Source: Luscinia megarhynchos | Taxonomy: Eukaryota > Chordata > Aves > Passeriformes > Turdidae | Direction: 5' to 3' | NCBI GenBank assembly: GCA_034336665.1 | Contig: JAPFBE010000003.1 | Span: 58,571,352 to 58,635,351, forward strand | Length of the DNA: 64,000 nt | In this document: positions 34,661 through 47,571 of the stretch, one piece after another | Numbering within the stretch: the first letter of the stretch is position 1 | Layout: each line of letters begins with the position of its first letter | The notes under the pieces: model-generated | Database searches by the model: none | Told to the model about the DNA's origin: nothing | Seen by the model: only the letters and a program-made list of their open reading frames with translations | Translations under genes and position numbers: made by a program

Positions 34661-35515
34661 TGTCATGGTTTACCCCCAGCCAACAGCTGAGCACCATGCA
34701 GCCACTCACTCACTCTTCTCCAGTGGAATTGGGAAGAGAAGGAGAAGGCTAAATGTGAGAGAACTCATGAGTTGAGACAAAAATAGTTTAGTATGTAAAG
34801 CAAAAGATACACCTGAACAAAACAGAGCAAGGAGTTCATTCACTACTTTCTATGGACAGTTGGATTTTCAGTCATCTCAAGGACAGCAGGGTTCCATCAC
34901 ATGCAATGGTCACTCAACATCATAAATCTGAATTTCTGCCCCCTTCCTCCTTCTTCCCCTCAGGTTTCTGTGCTGGGTGCTACCCTGTAGAGAGCATCCA
35001 AAGAATGGCAACAAAGATGGCTGAGGTCACTTGGCCTGTTCAGCCTGAGGGGAGCCTTCATTGCAGTTAAAACTTCCTTGTGAGGGGAAGAGGAGGAGCA
35101 GGCATTGGAACCCCAGTGAAGTGATCATAGCCCCAAGGCTGACAGACTTCAAGAAGTGTTTGAATAATGCTTTCAAGCACATGCTGTGACTCTTGGGGAT
35201 GTCCTCTGCAGGGCTGGGAGCTGGACTTGATGATCCTTGAGGGTCCCTTCCAGCATATTTCTGTGATTTTGTTGCATGCTATGGGATATCCCTTTGGCCA
35301 ATTGGGATCAGCTGTCCAGGCTGTGTCCCCTGCCAGCTCCTTTTGCAGCCTCAGCTCATTCACTCTTGGGGTGGTGTGAGAAGCAGAAAAGGGCTATATG
35401 CTGTGTCAGCACTGCTCAACTGTAATAAAAACATACCTGTGTTAATACTGTTTCCAGCAAAAAGAAAACCTCCCTAGCCACTGTGAAGAACATTAGCTCA
35501 GCCCAAACCAGCACA
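34661..35515 (-). mobile_element. Solo ERV LTR (ERVL-like) interrupted by CR1
   Basis: The element starts TGTCATGGTTTACCCCCAGC and ends CAGCCCAAACCAGCACA. This matches, in reverse orientation, a common neoavian endogenous-retrovirus LTR whose sense strand begins TGTCCTGGTTTCGGCTGGG. Internal blocks also agree: GGGATATCCCTTTGGCCAAT and CAGCTGTCCAGGCTGTGTCC. Without the nested CR1 the LTR is about 565 bp. No gag, pol or env remnant adjoins it, so it is a solo LTR left by recombination. The 5-bp flanks (GTGGC and TTAGT) do not match, so the target-site duplication is lost or the ends are eroded. Family naming is from memory. Confidence 0.8.
34985..35270 (+). mobile_element. CR1 LINE 3' end nested inside the LTR
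   Basis: Within the LTR the plus strand shows TTCAGCCTGAGGGGAGCC, then TTCCTTGTGAGGGGAAGAGG. A jump of roughly 150 bp relative to CR1 follows, then GACTTCAAGAAGTGTTTGAA and GATGATCCTTGAGGGTCCC. This is a plus-strand CR1 tail with an internal deletion. LTR sequence resumes at about 35275. The nesting makes this CR1 copy younger than the LTR. Confidence 0.75.
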
Positions 35516-38500
35516 TTAGTTATTATAGATATTTATATTTTGAGATTTATTTCATATCCATACATGGAGCCTTCTATACACATATAGACTGTACACAGAC
35601 ATACCTACACGTGTCTGTGTATGTATATATCTGTGCATACTAAATGTGTGCATTAGATATGCATGCATGAAGATTTTTAGGGAATTTAGGGTGTTAGGGG
35701 TTTTTGACATATTTTGCCAGCAGAGGAACATGTGAGGATTTTTTTTGTTCTCTGTTTTACCCACTCTTCTTTTTCACCCCGAAAAAGTAATTGAGATGAA
35801 TCAACATGTAGTGGCATCCCTGCTTTATCTCAAAGAGGAGAAAATTGTTTGGACATTAATGTTGGTTAGAAAGGCCATGTCTTCATTACAGTTTTTAAAC
35901 AGATGTGTAATTGGTGGATGAGGTTGACTGCTTTCTGTCAGTATTCTGTGAGTCACTACAGCTGAAAGTTGACAGTATCTTCTGGATCATGGTTGTTTTC
36001 TAATTATGTATTTCCAGTGTCTTGCCTTTAATTTAATTAAAGTTTTTATTGTGTGTATGTGGTTAAGACTGAGTTATTAGAGGTATAACTGTCCCCTTAG
36101 TCACTGAATTTTATATGTCTTATACATAAGAATCTGCTTAGGTACTGTTCAGTGACAACCAATTTTCCATCTGTTTTGGGGATTGAATAGCTAGTTACAA
36201 ATGAGAACTGAGGCTAACTTTTCCTTTCAGTCTGGAAGGGAGAGAGTAAACTGAATCATGGTTTTAAATGATCTTACTGCATCAACTGGGATCCTGTCAG
36301 TTCATTGTAAGGAAATTCTAAAACTATTAAGGTGGATCTGAGGACAAATGCCTTTTCTTAAACAAATGGATGAATACCCATATGAGATTCAGTGATGGAG
36401 TCAGCTAAGTAGGATAATCAGACTGATAAATGGAAATTTCCTCTTCATGGATCAACTTGATAGGTTATTGCAAATAATTTTAAGACATATGTTTTAGAAA
36501 CAAGTCTTTAGTGCAGTATTTTTGTGAGGTCATTAGTGCAATGTTCCTCACAGTCCATACTAATCTTCATAGTTTAGCATTGTGCCTGCTTTTCATCTAA
36601 AACACCTTTACCCACAGCCCACAATCCTTTTCAAAACTAGTTGTATGCTGAGTTAAAATATAGATAAACCGTGGTTTGATCTCCGGTTCAGATTTAATCT
36701 TAAATTCATTGTGCAGTGTGTTCTGGGTGGTGTGAGAAGAAAATTGGTTTGGTACATCTTTGATCATCTCAATTTTATTTTCTCATAGTCTACTGAATGA
36801 TACTACTCATATCCTACCTTGATTTTGCTCCTTGATTTTGCTCATAATCTACTTTGATAACTTTTAGAGGGGAAAAAACACAAACCTTTAAAAACTTGGC
36901 TTTATCTTTGCATGTTTTAGTTTGCTAAGTTAAGAACTGTAAGGCAGTATGTGCACTTCTAGCATTAGTCAGAGTTATTAAACAGAAGTTTAATAAGTGA
37001 TCTGTTTCTCTATTATCTGCTATATTAATTTTGTCTTCTGTGTTATATTTGTATGTGTACAGCAGCAGATACTTTCACCTAACAGCTCGTTGCATCTGGA
37101 GGAGACATCCATGTAATATTAATGTTACTTTTTTTCTCAGAAAAAAATACATGTTTAAATAACTAGGATATTCAAAAAGACTTATTTTTAAAATTAATTT
37201 CTGCTCAGTGATGCTCAGTGATCATTGTGCACATCATTCCTTTGATCTGAATGTTTTTTTAATGTCAGATTGATGTTTTGGTAGAAAAACTGCTTGTAAA
37301 TACAGAATGACATAAAATGTAAATTCTTGAATGTTAGAAAAAGCTATTTTAAAAACTCTGCTTTAATGTTCCAGTGGTTTACTTTAAGGAACAAACAGTT
37401 CATTTTTAAACATCCTGCTAGATGCAACTTTTACCAAATGAGCTGGACTGGAATTTTTTTATGTGTATCTCTTCATTGCTCTCATATGCTGGATGTACCT
37501 TCCCTTTTGAGCATGTGAATGTGTGTGAAGGCTGACAGATTTCTTAAGATTGCCTGCAGTGATCTGAAGCATGAGATTAAAGGTTGTCTTTCCCCAACAC
37601 AAGGAGTACTTGACATTCTTGGCTTTATTAGACCTATGACGGTACATTTTGAAAAGAGTTTAAAATCACATTGCTTTAAATAGTCAATCCATCAGCTCAT
37701 TTGCTGATGGTCCATGTAATATTTCTGATGATGAGAAAGTGCAAGAAATCAGAGAATGTATTTTTAACCATTGACCAAGTTAATCTTAGATTTCCAGCTC
37801 TTGAGAATTATTGTTATTGAAATTTCTAGAGCAATTTTTTTCCCCTGAAAAATAATTGAGATCTATTTTTGTTGGGGTTTTAGGAGTTCTCTTTTTTTTT
37901 TCCTTTTAATATGTATTAGAAAAGAACTGTTATTCCTATTCTCTTATCTTTGCCTGAGAGTCCCTTAACTTCAAAATTATAATAATTTGGAGGGAAGAGG
38001 TTTACATTTGCCATTCCAAGGGAGGCTCCTGCCTTCCTTAGCAGACACCTGTCTTTCAAACCAGGACAATTGGAGTTAATCATTGATGCATATATAAAAC
38101 AACATAAAATAATTTCTTCTTCAGGGAGGTCTAATGCAGTTCTGTTAATTCTGTGTATGTGTTTTTGTGGATGACCATTATATTATCCCCTTCCTGTTTT
38201 CACTGTCTTTAACCATGAAATGTGGGATTGATGCAATCACTCACTTCTGAAAGTGTAGAGACCTCAGAAAAAAACAACTTACAGTTGTTGTTAGCAATCT
38301 GCTGAGGCCTGACCACTAAGATACCTACAAATAAATTTTTCAGCTACTTCAATCCCAGTCTTAATGCACTTTATTAAAGAGGAAGAATGTAAGAAATAAG
38401 TGGTTTGAGTCTGATCTTTCCTATGGACCATTTTCCTTATTCATCTTCAAAGGGAGGAAGTAGCCAGGCAATCTAGGAGCAAAGGAGAAATGAACACATA

Positions 38501-39240
38501 TAATGTACATGCAAAAATCCCAGGAGTTGGAAATATAATGATGAATAGCTACAGTGGGTAGTAAAAAATAAAGCCTAGATATTTTTACTTATTTATCACT
38601 GTTTTGCAGTGACTCTAATCCCTGCATTGGGTGCATCATCAATCTCTCTGGCAATTTGTATGCAGACAGAATTCTGCAAAAACAAGTCATCTGCTTGGAT
38701 TTTCACTGTCAGGATTGACTTTCATTTGCCTTGATCAAAATAAATCCTGAAGTTTACTGTAACCTAATCTCTCGATCTAAATGTTACATTTTTAATTAGC
38801 TTTTGTGTTTGTGAGTTGGGTTGGGGGTGGTGATGAGGGTGGCTTGTGTTTGGTTGTTTATTGATTGCTTGCTTTATTTTGTTTAACTAAGATATGGTAT
38901 TTTTCATGCAGAGACTCCAACTGACATTTGGTAAGCATGAGTATCAGATATTGGAGTTTGTAATTCGGAGAGAGAATTGGCAAAGAAAAGCAAACAGAAT
39001 AAAAAAAGCAAAGCAGAAATGAGTCTTGACCAGCAAAAATGACAGTCACAGCTAATATTCATCTTTCCTAATATTGAGCCAGTCACTTCCACTTTATAAT
39101 AAGCAGAGAGAAATGGGCGCCATTAGGGTGATGTCTGGTCTGGTTTAGACACTTCAGGATAAAGTGCATCAAATATTTCTATTATATAAATATAAGCGTT
39201 TTCTGACGTTTTCTCCACTGTCTACCCAGGTAGGCTAGAG
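35516..39240. other. DGKH intron 1, no gene recognised
   Basis: AT-rich intron. It holds a 10-bp hairpin (35592-35621) in a TA/CA-rich patch and a 13-bp direct repeat, CTTGATTTTGCTC, twice at 36818-36843. No exon, CR1 tail or LTR is recognised. Confidence 0.5.
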
Positions 39241-40053
39241 GCAGTGATTTGGGCAGATCCCCCAGTGCTGCCTCCTACTTGCACCAGCTTTTGCAAGGAG
39301 AACAAAAGAGGTGCTTTGTCCACACAGTCCAGGTGCAAAGTCCTGCACCTGTGTTGGGGGCAATCCCAGATAGGAGTACAGACTGGGAGAAGAAGTCACT
39401 GGGAGTGGCTCTGCAGAGAAGGGCTTGGAGATTCTTGTGGGTGAAAAGCTGGACATGAGATGCTGGACATGAGCCAATAGTGTGCACTTGCAGCCCAGAA
39501 AGCCAACCATATCTTGGACTGCATCAAAAGTAGTGTGGCCAGTGGGTTGAGAGAAAGTGATTCTCCCTCTCCTCTGCCCTGGTGAGATCCTAGTTGGAGA
39601 GCTGCATCCAGCTCTGGAATGCTCAGCACAAAGTTGTGCACCTTGTTTAGCAGGTCCAGAGGAGGGCCACGAAGACGGAAAACTTCCCCTACAGGCTGTG
39701 AGAGCTAGGGTTGTTCAGCATGGAGCAGGCTCCAGGGAGATTTTATTGCAGCCTTACAGTACCTTAAAGGGCTTATAAAACGGAGAGAGGGGACTTTTTA
39801 TAGAGGCAGAGAGTGACAGGACAAGAGGTGATGGTTTTAAAGGGTGAGAGGGCAGGTTTGGATTAGATGTTAGAAAGAAATGTGGTTGCCCAGAAAAGTT
39901 GTGGATGCACCAGTACTGTAAGTATTCAAGGCCAGATAGGATGCGACTTGGAGCAACCTGATCTTGTGGAAGGTGTCCATGCCTGTAGCAGTGGGATTGG
40001 AACTAATTGGTTTTTAAGGTCCCTTCCAACTCACTCCAGTCTATGATTTTTAT
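39241..40053 (+). mobile_element. CR1 LINE 3' part, longest copy in the window
   Basis: From about 39325 the order follows the CR1 consensus through the C-terminal reverse-transcriptase frame and 3' UTR. Landmarks are AAAGTCCTGCACCTG, AAAAGCTGGACATGAG, GCAGCCCAGAAAGCCAACC and GGTCCAGAGGAGGGCCACGA, then TTAAGGTCCCTTCCAACTCA. The 39241-39325 part is uncertain. Stops and frame shifts break the coding frame, and several blocks of 30-60 bp are deleted. A local 14-bp duplication lies at 39448-39473. It is an inactive fossil. Confidence 0.9.
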
Positions 40054-40634
40054 CATATTGCTTCAAGTCAGCCTGTGGTACAATCACAGGCAGGATCCTG
40101 AGTTGCAAAGGAAGCAGCCTAATGACTCACAAAATAAAACTCATTAGAGGAAAAAGTTTTACATCTTTCAACAGTGAGGAGAAATCTAATGAAGTGATGA
40201 CTGTGGGTAAAATAACATTTTCCATCTTTGTCATGTTAGTAGAGTTCATCACATCCTTCCAAAAGAGGATTCAGCTGTACTCTTCAGTACATGTTGAAAG
40301 CACAGTTAAACATCAGCTACTTTTTTTTTCTTGGGTGTATTAGTCTAGAGAAAGAGCCCGTGTCTCTTTTGTGACTGAATATTGTATTGACTAAATTATT
40401 TCTGTGCTTGATGTGAAGAATGGGAGGTGATTTCCTCTGGCATAGTGTTTGATAGATTTTCTTTCCCATACCACTGCTGGGGAGTAGTTCTGAGAGGGAT
40501 AGTGGACATACTAGACCCCTTTTATTGTCCCCCTCTGATTGCCATAGGGGGAACACCTATGCAGCATTTCTCTACATCCACATTGTGTCTGTGTCCAGCT
40601 GTGTCACTTCTGTGCTCTCCAATTCCTGTTGCGT
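40054..40634. other. DGKH intron 1 between two CR1 copies
   Basis: Unremarkable AT-rich sequence separating a plus-strand and a minus-strand CR1 tail. The pair is arranged tail to tail, 0.6 kb apart. No gene is seen. Confidence 0.5.
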
Positions 40635-40905
40635 GGAATCACAGAATGGTGTGTGTTCAAAGGCACTTAAAAGATCTTCTGGTTCCAACCCCCATGCCAC
40701 GGGCAGGGGACACATTTCACTAGACCATGTTGCTCAAAGCCTCATCCAACCTGGCTTTCAATGCTTCTAGGAATGGGGCATCAGCAGCTTCTCTGGGCAA
40801 CCTGTTCCAGTGCCTCACCACCCTCCCAATAAGGAATGTCTTCCTCATATCTAATCTCAACTTATTCTCTTTCTATTTAAAGCCATTCTCCCTTGTCCTA
40901 TTCAA
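40635..40905 (-). mobile_element. CR1 LINE 3' end
   Basis: The plus strand reads GGAATCACAGAATGG, GGTTCCAACCCCCATGCCAC and CTAGACCATGTTGCTCAAAG. It continues with CTTCTCTGGGCAACCTGTTC and CAGTGCCTCACCACC, reaching CCATTCTCCCTTGTCCTATT. This is a near-continuous reverse complement of the last 270 bp of CR1, better preserved than the other minus-strand copies. Confidence 0.92.
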
Positions 40906-43900
40906 TTGGATATTCAACATCCCTGAATTTATTTTTAGGCACAGCTGAGACCTTGATCACAGTTCTCAAAGATTTTAATAGACCAAATCATATCTGGATC
41001 AGAGACTGTCTTCTGTCTATGCTTAGCAAAATAAGTTTAATTCTAGTAGCTAATCAGACATTGGAGGGAAAGAGCTTGAATTTTGAGAGGAGTTTCTAGG
41101 CTAAGGATATGCATTTTTGTCCCTGTCCCACAATATGACTGGATGTGCAGAGGAACACAAATCCCTCTTGAGTCATTAGCAAAAATGCTTTCTCTTTTAA
41201 GACAGTCTAATGTTATAGTGACATTTCAGGCAGTGAATTCCCTACAATTCAGAGCCAAATCAAACCTGTTGAAAACATTTAAATAATGAAAGTTTTGAAG
41301 AAAGATGGCTCTGTGTGGCGTTTTGTAATTCTAAGAGGATGATTTTGACAGGATTACTGAAAATACAGTCATATGCATTTTTGAAGCAATTAATTATTAT
41401 CTTCTGTAGTCCACATTTTCTGGTGAAGAAAGGGTGTTTGCTTTCTCACTGTGTTTAATATTTTGGGCACAAGAACAAAAGGAGATTTCAGTGTCACATG
41501 TTACATAAAGTTTGGAGACTTTGACTGCATGACACCTCCCTGTCTTCCCTCTCTCCCTCCCTCTGCTCCCTCTGCCAAGCTGTTTGAAGCTGCATTGTAG
41601 AATATTTTCCATAGAAACCTCCATGGAGATGTCTTTGTGCAGCTTTCTTTGTAGTTCAGCACTTGGGATCAAAATTTTGCTGGTTCTCGGTGGCAGCGGA
41701 TACACTTTTAGTAGCTACCAATTCAGCGATTGTCTGTCTTTTGTAGCTGGTTCCCTCTGCTTTCACTGCCTTGTCTTTGGGTGGGGATGAAAATGAACCA
41801 TAGGCAAGACAACAACAGCCTCAGACAACCTGATTTTAATTGCACGTAGTTGGTACACCAGGAACAGTATGAGATGGGAAGGGAAGAAACGAGGTCAACA
41901 TTGCACAGATGTGGAAGTATCATTTCACTGAGCTGAATTTGGGATTTTTATGTTATCTGGCCCACAGTTACTGCTTGAATTCAGACTACTGCCGTCTGAT
42001 GAACTACACTTTTCATTATTTTTAAGGGCATCAAGAGTCTGCAGCTGATGTCCTTTTATTCTTGTCTAGGTTGTCTACCACTTTTAATTAAAAAAAGATT
42101 TTTGTACTTCTATTGAGTCCATTATTTACTTCAGACCTTTGGAAATCAGCAGTGATAAAGCCAAAAAAGTGCTTTTTCTTTGTTGCCTGAAATCCTAGAG
42201 TGTTTTTTCAGCTAAGTTACAAAAGATTGAAAACAAATACTCTTTTTCTCTTGTTGCTTTTGTTGTCTGCAGAATTTTGGCAGCTTGTGAAAATACTGCC
42301 TGAGCACAAATATTCCTATCAAAATCTGATCCCCCACCTTCTGTCAGCAGTGTACAGTGCTTTACTGGGAAGCACAGAGGAAATGGTATCACCTGGAAGA
42401 AGAAAGTATCACTTCTCCAAGAAGGGCAGGGCTTTTTATTTATTTTATTTTACAATATGTGGTTAAGAGATGGACAGGACTCAAAAAGTTTGGTAAGAGT
42501 GAAGGCAAGATGCTGGGGCAGTAGTTTGAAAGTGCCATGTCTCACCATGTGTGATGGAGAGCCAGAGATTACAAGGATAGGAGAGCTGATTGTATGAATT
42601 AGATGAGTGATATACAAAGGAAGCTGTATATGAACCTTGCTTCCTCTTGAAGGATTAACTAAAACAACTTTAGCATGGATAGCCACTAAAATTGGAAGTT
42701 CTCTGCCTTTTGGATGTTATTTATGGCAAAATTGGACTCTTACAATTTCCCCTGAGGTATCTGGGAACATTACATGATAAGTCCATCTGTGAACTACAGG
42801 AATGAACAGTCTGTAAAATTGTGACTGGAGACAAGTTCTAAAGTCCTGTCCCCATTTCCATCAGTGATTCACTGCCCTTATTTATACAAGGGGAAAATTT
42901 TATTCTTATTCCACAGGGCAGATAAGAAGATAACGTGCACTGATGCTTGAATGATGTGATGATGAAAAGTGTCTTCTTAAAAGGAAATTAACAGTTCTGA
43001 AGCCAACAGAAAGACTGGGTAGTGTAGCATCCCCAAATGATCAGACTGAAAAGAAATACATGATTTTCTTGCTCTTTGAGCAGCCTATATCCTTCTCACT
43101 GTCTCACCTTCCTAGAGCTGAGGCTTCAGTGGAAAAAAATAGTGTATCATCTTGTAATTGCAAATCTCTAAAAATATTTTTGTCATTGACAGAGCTAAAT
43201 AACAACTGCTTAGCCAAACTATTCTGGTTTAGTTAGTTTTCTCAGTGCTTGACTTTGTCACTTTAAAAATTGTTCAGTGAATGTAATGTGACAATATTTT
43301 TGAAATAAAGATAGAGCCAGTATAAATACTTGTTTCTATGCTTCTCTCTCCCTTATAATTGTACAATGCTTCTCATGGTCCAAATGGTAACATTTATGTT
43401 GCTACTGCTGATTGTACAATCGGGGCTTTTAAGTGGGAGTTGTTGTTTGGTTTTTTTTTTAATTGTTTTGTGTAAATACTAAAGTGCTACAGACTATAAT
43501 TAAATGTCTCTGCTGACCTGTCTTGTTTCAGGAGATAGCTTTTCTATTTGGTTTTGGTATTTAGTAAGACTGGCTAGAAGTGGGCATTTAGCAGGCTGCA
43601 AGGGAATTGTATCAAACTTTCTCTCAGGCTTCTTTCAGCTGAAGCTCTTTACCAAGAAATTCTGGTAATCATTTTAGTAGGAAAAATTTCTATTTATAGC
43701 TTAGCTCTCTCTACTCACATGTTTTGGTGGTTTTTTTGTTGTTGCTAAGTTCCTAGAGAGCTGTAGGAGTGAAGGGAAAATACATCTAACAAAGTCTTCC
43801 TTAAACAGACTTTTTATCTTCTGCTTATTCTGCAAAGAAGACATTACCTGGTTTTAGGCAGTCTTCTCCTAATAGGGATGAACAGCTTCCTGTTATAAAC

Positions 43901-46900
43901 TCATTACCTCCTCACTCTGTTTCATGGAGAATGGAGCTGCTAATCAGGATTTTCCAGAGTGTACCCTGTATTGAAGAATTGATCTTCCTCTTTGCTGTAT
44001 TTAGTTAATTTTTAGAAAAGAAGTATTTGCTTATCAAAAGAAAAATTCTGTGGAAGAGAAAAGTTAAAAAATACTTGAAATCATGTTTTGATTTAATCAC
44101 TTTCTGGTCTCTCAGTGAAATACTTGGGGCATTGAACTCTGAAGAATTGTTTTGTGAGGCAGTTGTCCAAGCTGCATATGGATATCCAAACCTGTTTAGT
44201 TGCTGAACCACCATTTATTGTTTGACTAGACTAAATTTGTTTATAAACCTCTTGCAATTTGGTTATTTGGTTACTTACTGTATAATAAGAATTACTCCAT
44301 TGCCTGAAGATGCAGAGGCGGGGGGGAGGGAACATTATCTTCATGTCTCTTTACTTCCTTGGTGAATTTTCTTCTCTTCCCTTCTCTTTTTTTTTTTTTT
44401 TCTTTTCATTTTATGTAGAGGATAAATAAATGTCAATCTGATTTAAATAGAATTTGATTCTTTAGATATGCCCTTGTCTATGGCACCCTGACTGAACATT
44501 GGAGGACTTGTTCATTATAAAAGAAAGTGAGAGAGCATTTAATGTCTCCCTGTAATGGTTTTCATATAATGACTTGTGAAACATTCAGATTCTTTCAGTT
44601 CTCTTGGCTGAGTTAGAACTTTCTTTCAGTTGAAATTTGGGCACTGAAGGATAATTGACAAACTACAGAGAAAGGAAAATGAAAGCTGGAATAGAAAAGT
44701 TTTAAATTTTGTGGAGAACAAGAGAACTGGTCCTTTGGAGCTAAACCTTTGATAGCATCACTGAGCCACAGAAAAAAAGAAAAGTGTATTAATGAAATAT
44801 ATTTGGGACAAGGGCAATGTCTTAAAGCTTAATTTTGTTTAACAATATTGTGCATTTTCTTCCTTTCCTTAAAATCTGTAATCTGTTGGGTAGACTTTAT
44901 TCAAATTTCTCAGATCTTTCAGAAGAAAATTATTTTGTTTTCTGACCAAAGACATCAGGAAGATTTGCTTCATGAGAACAGAAAATTCTTTTGGTACTTA
45001 ACATGATCCAGGGTATAGGCTTTAGACTTCTTTAGATCACAGTCATGTGTGTTAAATTGGTTATACATGACATACATAGGTGAAACTTTAGTCAATAAAC
45101 TAAAGCACAACTTTCCAAAGATGTACCCTACTCTGGTAAAATTGGAGGATCAGGCATTAAGTGCAAAGTTGCACTACTTCTAACTCTAAATTGAATAACT
45201 ACTTGAAATATCATTAATTTAAAAATCTGCTGTATTGTGGCTTTGCTTGTCATCTGCCAATAGGAGAAGACTCCAAGGTAAATAATTTAAATCACAGGTG
45301 AGATATCAAATTTTGTTGATGTAATACAATAAGTCTCTGCCTCTTAACCATCAGCTGTACATAGCAGGTGAAGAACATCATACCAGCTCTTTAGTTCCTT
45401 CTTCTAGTGCTTAAAATCCTTAAAATCTTTTGCAGTCTCTCCAGGCACAGCTTATACCTTGTGTTCTCAGGCAAATCTGTAGAATGATACATCCTATAGT
45501 GTATTTTGCTTGTATGTACTGTTGGTATTTCAATATTTAATTGAAAAATCTGTTCAGATATCTGCTGATACTGGCTATTATAAGAGGCCATTTTTCAGTT
45601 ATGAACTTCAAATTCTTAGAGTCTTTAAGTAGCCCATACTGCTTTTTTAAAAGTCATGTTTCCGTTTATATTTTTCCCAAGGAAAATTTCCCAGCCTCTT
45701 TTACAACCATGCAGGACTAACTTCTTGTCTTGTGATGAGCATGTCATAAGGGACTGTCAAAATGTCTTAGAACATATTGCTTTTCTGTACCCATGGGTAT
45801 TTTTCTGTATTTTACTAAGAAAAATAATTTGACCATTATTCTTTGGCTCTTTCTTTACCCTTCTTTTTAACAACAAGGATGATGTTTTTTTCCTTGGTCT
45901 TCCTGAGGGGTATTTCCCTGACTTCTCAAGGTTGTTGCTGATGTTCTGTCATGAATTGTGTCACAGTGCAAAGAAACATTAAGAACTAATGTCTTTTGCC
46001 ACTTGTTTTTGGGAAGGTGAGTGAAGGGATTTGGAGTCTTCTGCTGCCACTGAATTCCCAGCTTTAATTTTCCCTTCTCCAGCATGAGAACGCTTAATCT
46101 CCCTGGAGCAAAGTAAGATCTACGTGGTTTGTTTGGTTTTTTTATCTTTTTTCCTTCACTGCAGTTTTTTTATCATGTATTAGTTTTGTTTTAATGACTT
46201 GCTGCAAAATAGGAAAAAAAGTCCCGTGGAAAAGCTTTCCATTTGAAGCAGAGTCTTGGTTAGAATTAGATTAAATGATGAAACGATCGTTGTTTAATGG
46301 CCAAACAATTTCAGGAATAAATGTCACGTTGCAAAGAATAACCTCGTTAGTGTCCTTTGGTTATGCTAAGGTTATAAGCTCATTTGCCTATGTCTCTGTA
46401 GTCTGCAAGTCAGTGTCAGCAGAGATAGCAAGTACAGGCCATAATTACTGATTCATGGCAGGATGTTGAGTGTGAAAATAACTGGGTGTCATTGAAGAGG
46501 TTAGATTAACTGTTAGAGCTGACAAGATATAATTGCTTATGAACCACTTTCTTTAACAATGAACATTGTGTTACTTGAGGCTGTTTCTTCTTAGCATAGT
46601 GTCTGTGTCTGGCTATGGAGCTGGTTTTAATTAAAGCTTGAAACAGCTGAGAATTAAGTGCTGATTTATTTTTAGCCAGGATAAATATTAACTAAAAGAG
46701 ATTTTTCCTCAGAATAATATGAATAAAGGGCAATGTCAGACAAATATTTAAAAAGGGAGATACTGGTAGCATAATTGGGTTTGAAACGAAGGACTCCAAG
46801 CTCATAATGTGTATATAAACAGAATGTCTTAATTGATTTTACTTTGATAGTGCTGACCACAGAAATTATCACAGTTCAACATGATTTTCTTGATTCCATC

Positions 46901-47515
46901 AGTGTATGGCCTCTCAATAGGCCTTTTCAGTTTTCTGCTCTTGCATGGGGTTGTTGGTAGTAAAGTTTCATCCTCCCTTTTTCATAGCTGCCTTACTAGG
47001 CACAGGTTTGGGAATGAAGGTTTGGTGTATAAGGGCTGCTAGTGGATGTTAACAAAGTTCTGAGATTTTCAAGTTTTGAAAAATAACATGTACAAAGAGC
47101 CCCCAGTTAATTTCTAGTACTGTTCTGGACCAGATTTTATGATTAAGTGTAATGCCTATTTCTTCTTTTTCTCTTTTGTGGATCAGTACTCAATTAGCTG
47201 CACTTCATAGGGGCTTGATTTCTTCTGAGACATCAGTCACTGTGATGGCTCTCTTTGGGCATTCAGAATCTGTGAAGGTTTTGTGCCCATCTTGTGCTAG
47301 TGTCTTTGTATCAAAACTCATGCAATGGGAAAGAACCCCTGAAAGAATGTAAAAGCCCTTCCCATATCAAGAAATGTCTCGCAACACAGAATTGATCCCT
47401 GCCTAGGTAGGGTCTATGTTTATTGTTCTGGAAGGTTGTTATGCCTTTTTCATAGACCTGGGATGACTGTGCCTAGTCTAAAATATGAAAACTTCACCAC
47501 TTAGCCACATCCTGT
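40906..47515. other. DGKH intron 1, no gene recognised
   Basis: AT-rich intron of 6.6 kb. It has two ATTGTACAAT palindromes 43 bp apart (43358-43367 and 43411-43420) and a T-rich tract near 44387-44401. No exon, CR1 tail or LTR is recognised. Confidence 0.5.
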
Positions 47516-47571
47516 TTCATTCATTCATTCATTCATTCATTCATTCATTCATTCATTCATTCATTCATTCA
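47516..47571 (+). repeat. (TTCA)14 microsatellite
   Basis: Fourteen uninterrupted TTCA units (56 bp). The purity points to an actively mutating locus that is probably length-polymorphic. The open frame across it, encoding His-Ser-Phe-Ile repeats, is an artefact of the repeat. Confidence 0.97.

Noticed and set aside
39235..39780. Overlapping ORFs as possible host genes
   Set aside because: They lie within a CR1 LINE body. The sense frame corresponds to degraded reverse-transcriptase C-terminus and the others are shadows.
42390..42430. Possible DGKH PH-domain exon (Trp-Lys-Lys-Lys in one frame)
   Set aside because: The following residues do not match the expected Arg-Tyr-Phe-Lys-Leu core, and no acceptor and donor pair fits.
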